64,000 bases of DNA from Gambelia wislizenii (GCA_030847615.1 JAUMIR010000001.1:447694687-447758686), one strand, 5' to 3'. Shown: positions 22,275 to 33,244, numbered from the stretch's first letter. The notes: generated from the sequence alone by a model not told the origin. Program-made: numbers and translations.

Positions 22275-22625
22275 TAGATTTTAAAGCAAGGTGTTAGGCA
22301 AGTGGGTGCTTTGTTCTGGAGTATGCTGATGACTCCCATCTCTGTGTCTCCATTCCACCAAACCCCAAGGAAGCTGGTTTTTTCTTAACCAACATCTAAT
22401 ATTAGTAATGGAGTGGATGAGGATGAACAAACTGAAGCTTAATTCAGACCCAGCAGACCTTAGTCGAAAGGTAGATGAGGCAATAGGGATTCCGCTTGTG
22501 TTGGATGGGGTTATACTGTACTTCCCCAGAGACACAGATCTGCAGTTTAGGTGTGTACTCCTGGGTTCAGCCTTGAGGCCCAGCTTTCTATAGCAGCCAG
22601 GAGGGCTTTTGCAAACTAGTCTTCC
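22275..22625 (+). pseudogene. L2-type LINE reverse transcriptase fragment
   Basis: Near 22320 the plus strand reads LEYADDSHLCVSIPPNPKEA, containing the YADD catalytic box. It then continues (frame 22408-22593) MEWMRMNKLKLNSDPADLS and IPLVLDGVILYFPRDTDLQ. This is the RT palm and following region of L2-like LINEs (pattern WMRxNKLKLNPDKTE). One frame break separates the two parts. Confidence 0.65.
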
Positions 22626-22678
22626 AACTACTTCTGTTCATGGAGGCACCTGAACTGGCCATGGAAACACAGGCTTTA

Positions 22679-22750
22679 GGGTTCATCTATGCTGCCTCAC
22701 CCACTGGCCAAGCAGCTCTCTACAAGCACCTGGCCTGTGTAGATTAGCCC
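22679..22750. mobile_element. 72-bp mini TIR element
   Basis: The ends GGGTTCATCTATGC and, reverse-complemented, GGGCTAATCTACAC match the Harbinger-like TIR of this window. Flanking triplets are TTA and TAA. It is the shortest member seen. Confidence 0.5.
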
Positions 22751-22769
22751 TAAGAGATGATATGGCACT

Positions 22770-24000
22770 CCTTTCTAGAATGTTCTGCACAATTGATTAT
22801 CTTTTTAAAGAAGGCCATTCTGGTTTTTCATTTTTTTAAAAAAAAATATGCATGGTGACATTTACAATATCACTATTCCCCTTTATTTACCCTCTATATT
22901 CTGAAAGCTGGTATGTTACAAATGGCATTTTTTTCAGACTCAAAATGGCTTTTCTATATATCACCTCCATTTCCCATAAATACTTATGGAAGAAGGTCTT
23001 AAAGGCACTCGGATTAATGAAGAAACACCTCCTTTTTAGTTTCAGGAGGGAGTAATCATATATATTTACATGGTTTGTTAATTTTTGGTTTTCTCTGCAC
23101 TGTGCATGTGTGTTTGTCTACATGTACATACCTGCAATTCTCTCTGTGGGGATTACATGTGTGTGTGTCAAGCTGAGTGTGTTATTAGACAAACTAGGAT
23201 TGGTGCTTGAGAGTCTGCTGGAGGGGGTGTTGACATATGTAGGTGAATTTTCAGGCCCCTTCAGTGTTCTTTGCATTTTGTGTTTTGTGTCAGTAAGCAT
23301 GCCATTGTGTGAGGTTTTGTGAGTGTGTGCATGAACGTCTACCTCAGTGATTTCTTTTATATCCTGATAATTTTCACAGTTATTTCAGTAGTTAGAAGAT
23401 GAAGCAATGCAGGCTGTTATTTCTCTGGAGCACTAGAGGTTTTTTTTTCTTTTTCTTGATGCAGTATTAATGAATACTGCTGAAGTAATTATCAGAAATC
23501 TCTAGGGGTCTGGCTGTGAAAAAAGCTGGTTTGGGAAGAATCTTGTACCCTTTTCAGGCAGCTCTAGCAAAGGAGCTGGTTATGACTCCCCTCCAAAAAC
23601 TGGCAGAGATGTCTGATTTTACAATCTATTTTTCAAAAGACATTTGATGTTGCAGAAAGCATGAGGACACAGAGAACACACTGAAGGCTGAAATTTGGAA
23701 CATTAGTAGGAAAGCTACTGTTCCCAAGGCTTTCTCCACCCTCAGACCCTGCCAATGTTCTGCATTCACGTACATCTTCCACATAATTTACACACAGGAG
23801 CAACAGCACCAATAAAGATGAAGGAGAAGTTAGTGTGTTTCACATTTTAACATGAACCTATCTAGTTCACATTTCTCAAACCAGTAAGAGAATCCAAGTT
23901 ATCCGTGCATGCTTGCACTGCTTATCCAGTGTAGTTTTCTGACCAAGCCATGCATTAAAAATGTACATATTACAGTAGATAAATGTAAAAATCTAGCAAT
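22770..24000. other. Unassigned
   Basis: AT- and TG-rich sequence; no exon or named element identified. Confidence 0.35.
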
Positions 24001-24002
24001 CC

Positions 24003-24058
24003 TGTACCCTCCAACTGTCTCAGTATGGTACAGACAGTCCCTATTAATCCTGTTCTCC
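24003..24058 (-). mobile_element. hAT-like MITE end fragment
   Basis: It reads TGTACCCTCCAACTGTCTC and continues to CCCTATTAATCCTG, the end of the ATACCCTCCAAC family. It breaks off at the start of the adjacent SINE. Confidence 0.5.
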
Positions 24059-24263
24059 CACAGTTCACTCAGCCTTCCATCCTTTCGTAGGTTGGTAAAA
24101 TGAGTACCCAGCTTGTGGGGGCAATTAGCTAACACACATTGGAAACTGCTTATTGCGGTGTAGATGTGTAAACTGCTATTGCTTAAAACAATTTGTAAGC
24201 TGCTCTGATAGTCTTGTGGCTGAAGAGCAGGGTATAAATAAATAAATAAATAAATAAATGTCT
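24059..24263 (+). mobile_element. tRNA-derived SINE (GGTAAAATGAGTACCCAG family), head-truncated
   Basis: It begins GTTCACTCAGCCTTCCATCC and contains GGTTGGTAAAATGAGTACCC, GGGGGCAATTAGCTAACACA and GAAGAGCAGGGTATAAATA before an (AAAT)n tail. It closely matches 60171-60465, which retains the tRNA-like head. Confidence 0.75.
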
Positions 24264-24264
24264 T

Positions 24265-24620
24265 GCCCTTCCCAGTAGGTTCAAACAAAAGCAAATTGCT
24301 GCAGTCTCTCCCAGCTTGTGTGTTCTTCCTCATTAACGTTTGCCATCTTGACCATACTCTGATGTTGCTCAACCACACATATCCCATATTTCATGTATGA
24401 AATGTTGGAGGGTGTGCAGTCTTCATCCTCACCAGAAGCAGGTCTTTTGTAAAAGTTAATAGGACTTGCCCACTCAAGACCAGGCCTACTCCAAAGCACT
24501 TTGGATTGCAAGGATAGCTCATAACAAGAAAGTGTTACCAGAGAGGGGGGGACAGGGGAGTGGCAGATAACATAATAGTCCCTCCTTATCAAAAAGTCCC
24601 AGAGCTGCAAGTCCTGGAAC
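24265..24620. other. Unassigned
   Basis: No gene or repeat identified. Confidence 0.35.
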
Positions 24621-24627
24621 CCTTCAC

Positions 24628-24758
24628 ACCCTCTCATGGAATCCTGGGATTTGCTGTTTAGGAGGGCAATTAGTCAGACAATTCTGGTGCCTCACCAAAC
24701 TGCAAATCACAGGATTCCAAAGGCCGTTGTCATGGCAGTTAAAGTGGAATACAGTTGT
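24628..24758. mobile_element. Eroded foldback MITE
   Basis: The arms GGAATCCTGGGATTTGCTGT and AACTGCAAATCACAGGATTC are complementary. Then GGCAGTTAAAGTGGAATACA follows, as in the foldback element at 14138. The left outer arm is missing. Confidence 0.5.
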
Positions 24759-24762
24759 GTAA

Positions 24763-25292
24763 GGGCTCATCTACACAAGTCAGGATACGCTGGCTCCCTG
24801 CTGGCATATCCTGGCCATGGATCTGGCCCGTTGTTCCCCCGTTCCCTCCACAGAACGGGAGGAAGTCCTGATGGGCACACTGGCCCATTGCAGCAGCCAC
24901 TGCCATTTTCCTCACTGACTCAGAAGGCAGGAAGGAGGCCTGCAGCACGAGACCAAGTTCCCTGCGTGTGACCCGCCTTGGTCACATGCTGAGGGGCTCC
25001 TTTCTGCCTCCTGGAAGAGCCAGGTCTGTGGTCGACCACAGCTGCAGGGATGGGCTCCTGCAGACACGTGGTGCCCAGTTGTGTTTTTGATGGCAGTGAT
25101 GGAGCAAACCAGGTATTTTCTTATAATGGGATATTGGCCCTTAACCACTTTCCCTCAGTCTGAGCCCTGTATCTGCCCCTGGGGCAGTGAGGACTGCCCA
25201 GGGGCAGAACAGAGCAAATACTCTGCATTGTATGGACTGCAGGCCTCTGAGAAAGGGGCAAGATGGGTTATTTTGCCCATGTAGACAAGCCC
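24763..25292. mobile_element. PIF/Harbinger-like TIR element, 530 bp
   Basis: The ends GGGCTCATCTACACAAG and, reverse-complemented, GGGCTTGTCTACATGGG are flanked by TAA on both sides (24760-24762 and 25293-25295). The interior is GC-rich and unlike the 607-630 bp family, so it is a separate family with shared termini. Frames inside do not resemble transposase. Confidence 0.65.
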
Positions 25293-25294
25293 TA

Positions 25295-25805
25295 AGTTCG
25301 TAGTATGAAAGGGCCCTGGCTCCACTATACCACTGGCTATAGCTTAAAACAACTTTAGTACCATGCTCTGTGGCTGGAATTCTCTGGGTACAGAACTGGT
25401 AGAAAACTAAAGTGGCACATGACAAATCAAACCTTGTAGAGGCTACCAATGGCTAATCACAAGCATCTTTTCTTCTTATCGCTGTACAGTTTTGATGGTG
25501 CTCAATGGAACAAGCTTGAGTTGTATTCTATACAACTCCATCTCCCCAAAATTTAGGGCTGAGCTTGTGGAAGCTGCCTGCCCCTTCTCCAGGATGAGGC
25601 TCCCTTCCTCCAGTGCTGTTTTCCAAGTTTTCACTCTGTCAGTGAGTAACTGGGTGGCTTATGGATTGTCTCCCGTGATCTTACTATTATTGTTCATGTT
25701 CTTTGTTTGCTCAAACGTCTTCCTTCCCTCTCCAAAAACTTATTTCCCCTCACAAAAATACCAAATGCCAACATATTCTGTGCAGTGTAGTCAGCATAGG
25801 ATCAG
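25295..25805. other. Unassigned
   Basis: It contains the first two thirds of a 174-codon frame (25492-26016) that shows no domain until its L2-like end. Confidence 0.35.
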
Positions 25806-25809
25806 CATT

Positions 25810-25954
25810 GCCCTTCTCTCTCCATCCCACCGCCTTCACAGATCCGGTGGGAATGCAGACAAAGGGTCATCTCAATGGCTGCTCCCAGGCTGTGGAATTC
25901 TCTTCATGGAGAAGCTAGACTGGCTCCCTCCATGGTGTCCTTCCAGCAGCAGGC
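25810..25954 (+). pseudogene. L2-type LINE ORF2 C-terminal fragment
   Basis: GGNADKGSSQWLLPGCGILF aligns by eye with the L2-like phrase in the 59.6-kb copy, which reads GGDAREGLLSGCLQTLEHPP in one frame and RAFSVAASRLWNILPREA in another. The nucleotides GGCTGCTCCCAGGCTGTGGA support the link. It ends at the TIR element beginning at 25955. Confidence 0.45.
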
Positions 25955-26692
25955 GGAGTTGTCTAAATGGCAAAAATACTCCTCATAGAATTCAAGGAGA
26001 ATATGATTTGTCTTAATCGGATCCCGCAACAAGCTGCCGTATTTGGAAGGAGAGGGGCAAAAACCTTTGCTCATTGGGACAACCATTTCACTTTGGTGCA
26101 CATTCCCAATAAGAGCAGAACTGAAAGCTGATGGCACAGTGGTTAAATGCTGGTACTGCAGCCACAATGTTATGACTTTGACCTTAGAGGGCTTCAAGGT
26201 TGACTCAGCCTTCCATCCTTCAGTAGGTCAGTAAAATGAATACTCAGCTGTTGGGGGCAATTAGCTAATACAGTGTAAACTGCTTAGGGAGTGCTTTGGC
26301 ACTGATAAGCGGTATAAAAATATAAAAGCTATTGCTATTGCTGATTGGTTGGACATGCACAGGGGGTGGAGCTTGCTAACAAGGCAAGTGCCCGAAACTT
26401 CCATGTTGGATTTTTGCCATAACAATCATGTGCTGTGGTGAGAAAATACTTTATTTTATTTTTTTTTTGCTTCTTTGGTAAAAGTGGAAGATCGCACCTT
26501 GAATTTAGTTTTTTAAAAAACTGTTTAGTGGTGGCACATCAAGGTAAATAAAAATGCGAATAATTCACTCGCACCCACCATCTTGATTCGCAGGCATGCT
26601 TGTTGGGACACCAAAAGCGGATAGCTTCACATGCCTGCAATCATAAAAAGACCATTAAGACAAATAGAAGCTGTTGTGAATAGGCATTACTG
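25955..26692. mobile_element. PIF/Harbinger-like TIR element, split by a SINE
   Basis: The left end GGAGTTGTCTAAATGGC is followed by CTCCTCATAGAATTCAAGGA, as in the copies at 39880 (reverse) and 41992. After the SINE it resumes with GATTGGTTGGACATGCAC, CCATGTTGGATTTTTGCC, AGGCATGC and GAAGCTGTTGTGAAT. The terminal TIR on the right has been lost. Confidence 0.65.
26133..26339 (+). mobile_element. tRNA-derived SINE inserted in TIR element
   Basis: It has the A-box region GGCACAGTGGTTAAATGC, the body CTCAGCCTTCCATCC, GGGGGCAATTAGCTAAT and the end GATAAGCGGTATAAAAATA. GCTGAT flanks it at 26127-26132 and 26340-26345. In the uninterrupted relatives the corresponding site reads CTGATTGG once. Confidence 0.75.
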
Positions 26693-26884
26693 TGCACCAA
26701 TCCACATTTTATTCAACAGGTTTTGACAGGTCTTTGTAAACTGATTGCTTATGGGGAAAGGCTAACCATTGCCCTGTGCTGCTCTGCTTCTCAGTGGTGA
26801 TGTTTTTCAGTTTGGTCCATAAAGCCAGCTTTGGCTGTTTTCAATGTATGTGATATTAAAAACTATTTCAAGGAGGATGTTATA

Positions 26885-27560
26885 TGAATGGTTTATTTTT
26901 TTCTTTTTTTAATTAATATTTTTAATGACACCTACATTTAAACATATCTAAAATGCATATATAGCACAAGTAACAAATATTACAAAATACAAAAAGAAAA
27001 ACCAACCATACATAGGAAAGAAAAAAGATTTTTAAAAGGAACATATTTTAAAAACTACAATCTAACTACTACTATGGCTTCCTATCCCCTACTGGTAACT
27101 TTTTCCGGCAAAAACATATTATACTTCTTAATTGTTAAGAGGAAAAAAATACCATACTTTGCTACTTAAAGATCATCTTTTTCTTAGTTAACCTTTTAAT
27201 TTTTTAACTTCCTAGGCCAATAACAAAAATTGATACCCAATGCGATCATATACAAGTAATAAACATTTCCAAGTCTTTCATAAAATTCTTTAATGATTTT
27301 TTTTTGATCAACATTGTTAGTTCGTCCATCTCCAAAAGTTCATATGTCTTTATTAACTAATCTTCGACAGTCAGTAAATCCATTTCTTTCCACCTCTGAG
27401 TATATAAAAGTCTGGCCACAGTGACCATATACTGAAGTACTCTTCCATGTCTCTTTTTCAGTTGTTCATCCATAATACCTAACAAATAAAATTCAGGTTT
27501 CTTCTGAAATTTGATTTTCAAAATATCTTCTAGCATTAAGTAAATGTTTTAAACGTTTTC
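26885..27560 (-). mobile_element. Probable L1-type LINE 3' region, antisense
   Basis: Long A/T-rich sequence starting with a T-rich tract, then AATTAATATTTTTAATGACA, and later TCTCCAAAAGTTCATATGTC, CCACAGTGACCATATACTGA. It reads like an antisense L1 3' region with a poly(A) tail at the left. No protein domain is readable, so this is tentative. Confidence 0.35.
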
Positions 27561-27564
27561 ATGT

Positions 27565-27845
27565 ATTTTGCCTCATCATGGGGGCCTTAGTGGGCTGAGA
27601 GGCAATACAGAAATGCTTTGAATAATTAAGCAAATAAGTAAGTTTAACTTTCTGTATATCTTATTGATGACAGTATTTAATTGTATTTTTTTGCAAGCCA
27701 ACTTGAGACTCAATACTGGGGAAATTGTGAGATAAACATAAATAAAATAACAATAACTTGTGAGTCACCAATGGTTTCTACATGTAGCAAAGCTGAGGGG
27801 CCCCGTGGCGCTCCTGATGGTGATGAACCACTACTCCTATCATCC
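27565..27845. other. Unassigned
   Basis: No gene or repeat identified. Confidence 0.3.
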
Positions 27846-27962
27846 CACCAGGACATACCCCCTGACATTTTATAGATAAAAACCAAGACACGTGTGGCCA
27901 AGCAACATCAGAGTGTGGTCAATATGGCAAACATTATTAAAGAGGAAGAACACACAGGCTAG

Positions 27963-28583
27963 GGAGATTATCATACGGGTCCCTGGGAAACAAGTCTGTC
28001 CCACTACCCAACACTCCCGCCCCAGTAACATTTTTTTTTAATTCAAACGCTTACCTTACTTCGGCATTGAAACGGCTCCCCTCCCCTCAGCTTCACTGCA
28101 GTAAAAGCAGCTGTTGTAAAGCTGCTTTTACAGCAGTGAAGCCAAATTCCACCCATTCTCGTGAGAGAACGATCACGTGGGTATTTTAAAAAGAAAAAGA
28201 AAAGAAAAAAGTGACAGTAAGCCCAAAAACACATTTTAAAAAAGACAAGTAACATGGGGAAGGGGGAAGGGTGACACTTACCTGGCTGTCCTGATCGAAC
28301 TGGAAATCTTCTACATGGACCTCCCAGTGATGTCACAGCCAGTTGTTTTCTTGGGAGCAGAACGGGGCTCCCGTTCACTCACCTGTCATTCCGTTATAAT
28401 AACAGAACGGGCTCCTTATTGATGGGTTTTCCCCATCAATAAGGAAAATGGAGGCAGCATGAAGCCAGCATGGGGGGATAACAGGACAGGGATGATGTTA
28501 TATGATAGGTAAGCCTTTTAGTGATCTCCCATTATCCCTGTCTCATCCCTGCCATGCTATATGTTGCCCGTGTGATAATCTCC
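27963..28583. mobile_element. Harbinger-like TIR element, 621 bp, nested
   Basis: The terminal inverted repeats GGAGATTATCATACGGG and, reverse-complemented, GGAGATTATCACACGGG differ at one of 17 positions. TAG flanks both ends. Inside are a strong hairpin at 28089-28142 and a perfect 13-bp-arm hairpin CCTTATTGATGGG/CCCATCAATAAGG near 28411-28442. The middle is shared with the TIR elements at 35125 and 58260. No transposase. Confidence 0.7.
28089..28142. repeat. Strong hairpin within TIR element
   Basis: GCTTCACTGCAGTAAAAGC continues into AGC, a 9-base loop follows, and the complement ends GCAGTGAAGC. The arms are 22 bp with one mismatch. Transcripts could fold into a miRNA-precursor-like stem; no evidence of processing is available. 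Confidence 0.75.
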
Positions 28584-28854
28584 TAGGAGAGGCTGCAGCA
28601 GCTTGCTTTTGCCTGAGTCTGCTGGGGAGGAGAAGATTCTGCCCCCTCCTCTCTTCTCCCCCCCCCAGTGAGTTAAAATTGAATGCAAACTACTCAGTTT
28701 GAATCCATTTAAGTAATCAGAGGATAAAGGGGGAAAGAGAGGAAGAGAAAGAAACTGGAATTGTTTTAAAAGCAACTGAAAAAGTGGGATGACAGAGGAT
28801 TAATCAGGACTATCCCTGCTAAATTGGGCAGTTGGAGAGTATACCAGGGGCTGA

Positions 28855-29275
28855 TGGGAAGCCACAGGCATACAGGCTTCTCCCCAGTCCCTGGGTTACA
28901 ATGACCATTCTGAGTTAGAACTGGAGTGGCAGTCCCCTTGGTTAGTTCTTTGGCCTTGGCTTTTTCCTTGCGAAACAGACAGTCGCAACAGTGGGAAAGC
29001 TGATCCACAAGGTGTTTGGGCCTACTATTCCGATCAGCCTCATAGTGAATGGCCAGTGGCAAGGAAGTGTGAAAATTGTAGTCCAGGCATCTGAAGGGAC
29101 AAAAACATCTGTCCCAGTTTACCAGTCGCTGATGTTCTGGCTGCTAGGAGAGTCAATCCTGTTATAGTAAAGTACCAATTCTTGCTGCCCTCCTAACGAC
29201 TATGAATTACTCAATCAGGATTATTGTATCCAAATGACAGCCCTAGTTACAGCATACTAAATAACCAAGTCTGAA
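28855..29275. other. Unassigned
   Basis: No gene recognised; the minus frame 28766-29062 has no domain. Confidence 0.3.
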
Positions 29276-29284
29276 ATATATACT

Positions 29285-29500
29285 CACTTCCCTAGGTGTA
29301 AGCTCCATCAAATTCAATGGGACTTACTTCAGAGAAGACATTAGACTGTGGCATAAGGAACCATAGTGCCTTCTAGAAGTACAGCTCCCATGATGGGAGT
29401 TGTAATCTGACAGATTGGAGGCTGCTTTAAGAAATAAGTTTAATGGAATGCAGCAGGACTTACTTGTGATAAAAGATGCATACAATTATTCTGTGCATAC
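29285..29500. repeat. AAGTAAGTCCCATTGA-type amniote repeat copies
   Basis: TTCAATGGGACTTACTTCAG near 29315 and AGCAGGACTTACTTGTGA near 29453 belong to the small repeat also seen at 34180 and 61195. Between them lies a TACAGCTCCCATGATGGGAG inverted repeat. Confidence 0.45.
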
Positions 29501-29504
29501 ATAT

Positions 29505-30425
29505 TAGTTATACAGTACTCTTCAAACTCCTCCGCTGGACACCCCCAAATAAGCCTCCCATGTTTGTGTCTGAAATCTGCTAGGACCCTCTGCAGTCCCC
29601 ATTATGCATTTAGCACAGCAACACCACACTACAACGTGTGGAGAGTCAGCGAGATATCTAACTCTAAATCAATTGTTGTGTAATCTTCATCTTGAAATTA
29701 GTCCCTCACCCAAAGCATGCTGGCTAATTCCACTGTATAGTATTTTGGCAGGTTTGTCAGGAATAACATCCTGTTCTATCAGATGCTAACCATTGGGTGG
29801 CACTGTGGCTCCAATTGGACTGCTTTCAGTATCTGCAGGCCAGTTTTGATACTATCTGCAGGGAAACTATCTGCACGCGCACACACACATACACACACTC
29901 AAATCAGGCACACCAGAACAGAAAAAAGTTAGGAGGGGGGAAGAGTGAAATGTAATAAACAAAAATTGAAAGGCATTACTGAACCCCAACCATCCTAGGC
30001 TTGAAAATACATTCATTCTGTGCCAGCCCTGATGATCTAACACTAATAATTTTCCTATTGGTGGGGCGGGCGGGATAGTTGCACACTCTATACTCTCAGA
30101 GGACTTACTGCTTGCAGAGTTTGTGGTCCAAAAGCTCTGTATCCAACAGAGACATTTGGGACAGAGCAGGTTTCATCAGAATTAGTAAAGCCAGAAACAT
30201 GACCTGTGGCTCTTTCTAATATTTAAGCCATTTGTGGAGCATTCTTACCTGATGAAGCATAATGTGGATTATTATAATGAAGGTTTGAGAAAAAATCACA
30301 AAAAGATGGCTGCTTTAGACTTTGGATCCAACCTTTCAAAGACATTTGCTGAGTAGTGTGTATACTAGACTGCACTCATTTATGTATGTGATAAGTAAGT
30401 ATATCTACCGGTATACTGTACTATA
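29505..30425. other. Unassigned
   Basis: It contains a CA-rich run near 29877-29900; no gene identified. Confidence 0.35.
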
Positions 30426-30429
30426 ATAA

Positions 30430-31030
30430 AGGGAAGTGGATCTGAAACACGGGTCACCTCTCGCCACCACCTATGACTCCTCGAGCGCTTTCATCAGCGC
30501 TGTCTACGCACAATCCTAAATATACACTGGACTGGCTATGTGACGAATGTTGCTGTCCTTGAGCAAGCAGGGATCACCAGTATTGAGGCCATGATATTGA
30601 GAACGCAGCTGCACTGGGCAGGGCACATTTCTAGGATGGAGGACCATCGCCTCCCAAAAATACTACTCTATGGTGAACTCGCCACGGGTCAGCGTAAGAG
30701 GGGCGCTCCAAAAAAGCGATACAAAGACTCCCTGAAACAACATCTCAGGCTCGGCCAAATTGATCACCAACAATGGTCCGCCCTGGCCTCACATCGGGAG
30801 GCATGGAGACACACTATCCACAATGCTGCAGCCTTATTTGAGAACTCACGCCGAACAAGTCTTGAAGAGAAACGACAACCCAAAAACATCACCCAAGGAG
30901 ACCTTCTGCTGTGCTTTCTGCAACCGGACTTGTTTATCTCGGATTGGCCTTTTTAGTCATCAACGTGCTTGCAGAAAGCGCGGGATGAGTCCTTCCTGAA
31001 TCTTCATTTGTGAAGAAAAGCCAGAGAGAT
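30430..31030 (+). mobile_element. Non-LTR retrotransposon 3' end (RTE/L2-like clade uncertain)
   Basis: The CpG-rich segment encodes the post-RT region of a LINE ORF2 and a short 3' tail (GATGAGTCCTTCCTGAATCT, AAGAAAAGCCAGAGAGATG). The retained CpGs suggest a younger insertion than its surroundings. Tail copies recur at 44050-44160 (minus) and 54215-54282 (plus). Confidence 0.65.
30480..30999 (+). pseudogene. ORF2 C-terminal region with zinc finger, frameshifted
   Basis: Upstream of 30540 the frame continues as LLERFHQRCLRTILNIHWTG, with a TGA just before it. It continues through TQLHWAGHISRMEDHRLPKI and ATGQRKRGAPKKRYKDSLKQ, a pattern common at the end of LINE reverse transcriptase proteins. 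A one-base shift moves into frame 30760-30999, which ends CCAFCNRTCLSRIGLFSHQR then ACRKRGMSPS. The C..C....GLFSHQR pattern is a C2H2-like finger. Two lesions make the copy inactive. Confidence 0.65.
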
Positions 31031-31034
31031 GTGT

Positions 31035-32380
31035 ATGTGTCTCCATCACAGCTCCAAGACTATGAAACTAGACATCTGGATTTAAACTAAAAGGACTGCA
31101 GAAGTGTGCACATCCCATTTACTTGGTTTTTAAAATGAAATAATTACAGTTAGTTAATTTAAATCTGCCTGTAGCCTGTAATACTATCTTCAATTACTAG
31201 GTGGCAGAATTCCATAACCATCACAGAGGCAGCTACAGTCATGTTGGTATACTCATACTTCCAGCTCATGGGAGTCAGAGGGGTATGGAGATGGAGGAAA
31301 GACAAAGACAATTTTTTAAAAAAAGTGGGGAAGAGCACCAGGATGGGATGTGTATGTAAGAGGAAAGAAAGAACAGTGGACTGAAATGGGAAGGAAAGGG
31401 CACTGTGAGAGATGAGGGAGGGAGGGGAGTGAAAGAACACCTAAATGGCTGGGAGGGAAAGAGCACTGAGGTGTGGGGTGACAAAGGGGTTTCTAACCCA
31501 TCCAAAGCTGGGTATTTCTGGTGGTAAATAAATAAAATTAAACAGTTGCTCACCACAACCTACTACATTGAAACACTGGGTTATATCTTGGAGCAGGATG
31601 CTGAACTGTGGCAAAGGTGAGTTGGACAGACTTGCTTAAGGCCAGAAAAGCCTAGTGAGAATGAAATAATGGAAAAATCCTACCCTGCTGTCATCTTGGT
31701 GGATGGGAGGAGGACAGGAAGGTAAACCAATGACCTAAAATAGAAACTCAAAAGAAACAGCTACAGTCTGTGATCCTCACAGGGCTGCATTTTGGACTGA
31801 TAAAACACAGGGGTGCTAAATCTACATTTAGGCTGATTAAAATTAACTGAGATTAGTCATCATGTGTTACATCTTTTAATTACCATGAAATACTTCTATT
31901 TCTCAAGCACCTCATCATTTTCCCCATGCAGTTCTGGAAGGAAAAAAAAAATCAGCCCCAAAGGCATGCTGCTGGGAGGGGGAGGCTTTTTGTGGTCTTG
32001 ACAGAGAATTTAGATGTTCAGAATGTTAATGTTTTGCTTTGTAGATCATCTTGGATTTTTAAGGAATCCAGAGTAGAAATATTGCAGCCATCAAATGCAA
32101 TAGCACTGATCGAGGCTGTTCTTGTTTTGCTTGATTTGGGATGATACATTCTGTGGAGGGGTTAAGCAATTCTTGAAGATCTTTTTTTGGTGGAACAGAC
32201 AAAGAAGGTCAAGCAGCTTTCTGGCTGATTCTGATGGGATGCATATTTTGGTGGAGGGGTGAAAGAAGACAATGTCAGAATATATATAAACTGCTATTGT
32301 AATATGATTGACTGCTGCCTGGTGCAAGAACACAAGCAGGAAGCAATGCAGCCTGTTCTTGGCAAAATCTAACACAGCTT
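31035..32380. other. Unassigned
   Basis: No exon or clear repeat; purine-rich tract near 31320-31440 gives low-complexity frames on the minus strand. Confidence 0.35.
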
Positions 32381-32384
32381 TCCC

Positions 32385-32731
32385 ATATCCTCCAACATTT
32401 CACAGAGGAAAACCACAACACATGTGACCAACCAACATCAAAGTCTAGTCAAGTGGCAAAAGTGATTAATGAGGAAGAACATACAACCTAGGAGAGGCTG
32501 TGACAGTTTGCGAAGGGCAAAAATCTTTCTCCTCTTCACTCCCCCCTGCTGAGTTGATTGGGTGCAAACTACCTTTGCACTTTGAGCTCAGTTTGCTGCA
32601 GCTGAAGTAAGATGAGGACAAAGGTGGAGAGTTAGAGGAGGAGACACTGGGATCTTTTAAAAGCAGCTGACAAAGTGGGAAGGCAGAGGATTAATGACTG
32701 TCCCTGTCAACTTGGGGCAGTTGGAGGGTAT
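32385..32731. mobile_element. hAT-like MITE, complete copy, 347 bp
   Basis: The ends are ATATCCTCCAACATTT and GGGGCAGTTGGAGGGTAT. The flanking 8-mers GCTTTCCC (32377-32384) and GCTTTCCT (32732-32739) agree at seven of eight positions. The interior shares AATGAGGAAGAACA, TAGGAGAGGCTG and TTTTAAAAGCAGCTGA with the copies at 27855 and 55097. Non-coding. Confidence 0.75.
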
Positions 32732-32752
32732 GCTTTCCTGAACTTGGTGTTC

Positions 32753-32816
32753 TCCAGATGTGTCAGATTCTCTGTGCTGGCTCTGGGGTTATGGGGGTCG
32801 TAGTCTGACACATCTA
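32753..32816. repeat. Small foldback repeat (CCAGATGTGTCAGA)
   Basis: TCCAGATGTGTCAGATT pairs with AGTCTGACACATCTAGA. It belongs to the class of small repeats ending in CCAGATGTGT. Confidence 0.6.
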
Positions 32817-32824
32817 GAGGGACC

Positions 32825-33244
32825 CAGAACCAGGAGGCAATGTTAGCATTTAGTACCCTTTCAGTATCCGGAATTGTGCATAAACCTAATTTCTCTTTAA
32901 GGCTCTCTCCATTCTTTCATGAAGCACGTGTTTCATTGGAATTGCTCCATGCAAACCAAATACTTTTCTTCTTCTCTTGTGACATGAAGTTTTCTGAGAT
33001 AAGGAGTGCTGCGGCAGACTACTGAGCTTTCGTGATAACAGTTCCAAATTTTCCCTCCGGAGGTGCTTCTCATGTAGTGAAATCCAGTGTGACTCTCAAC
33101 ACCACTTTGTTCTAAGCACTTGCATCCTGACAAATGTCAATCCGTCCCCTCTCCCCGCAAAAACCCAGTTCTATTGTTGGGTGTTGCTCCATAAAATCAG
33201 CGATGCAAGTTGGGAAGAAGAAATGGTGAGATAGATTGATTCTC

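Larger units (their letters stand above)
27855..28842. mobile_element. hAT-like MITE containing a nested TIR element
   Basis: The left end ATACCCCCTGACATTT and the right end GCAGTTGGAGAGTAT match the inverted termini ATACCCTCCAAC / GTTGGAGGGTAT of the copies at 32385 and 55097. It is flanked by the 8-bp repeats ACCAGGAC (27847-27854) and ACCAGGGG (28843-28850), six of eight identical. Without the insert at 27963-28583 it is about 367 bp. An 8-bp duplication is typical of hAT. Non-coding. Confidence 0.7.

Noticed and set aside
23899..24387. 162-codon minus-strand frame
   Set aside because: Its centre is antisense SINE with an (AAAT)n tail, giving repeated FIYLFIYLY residues; not a gene.
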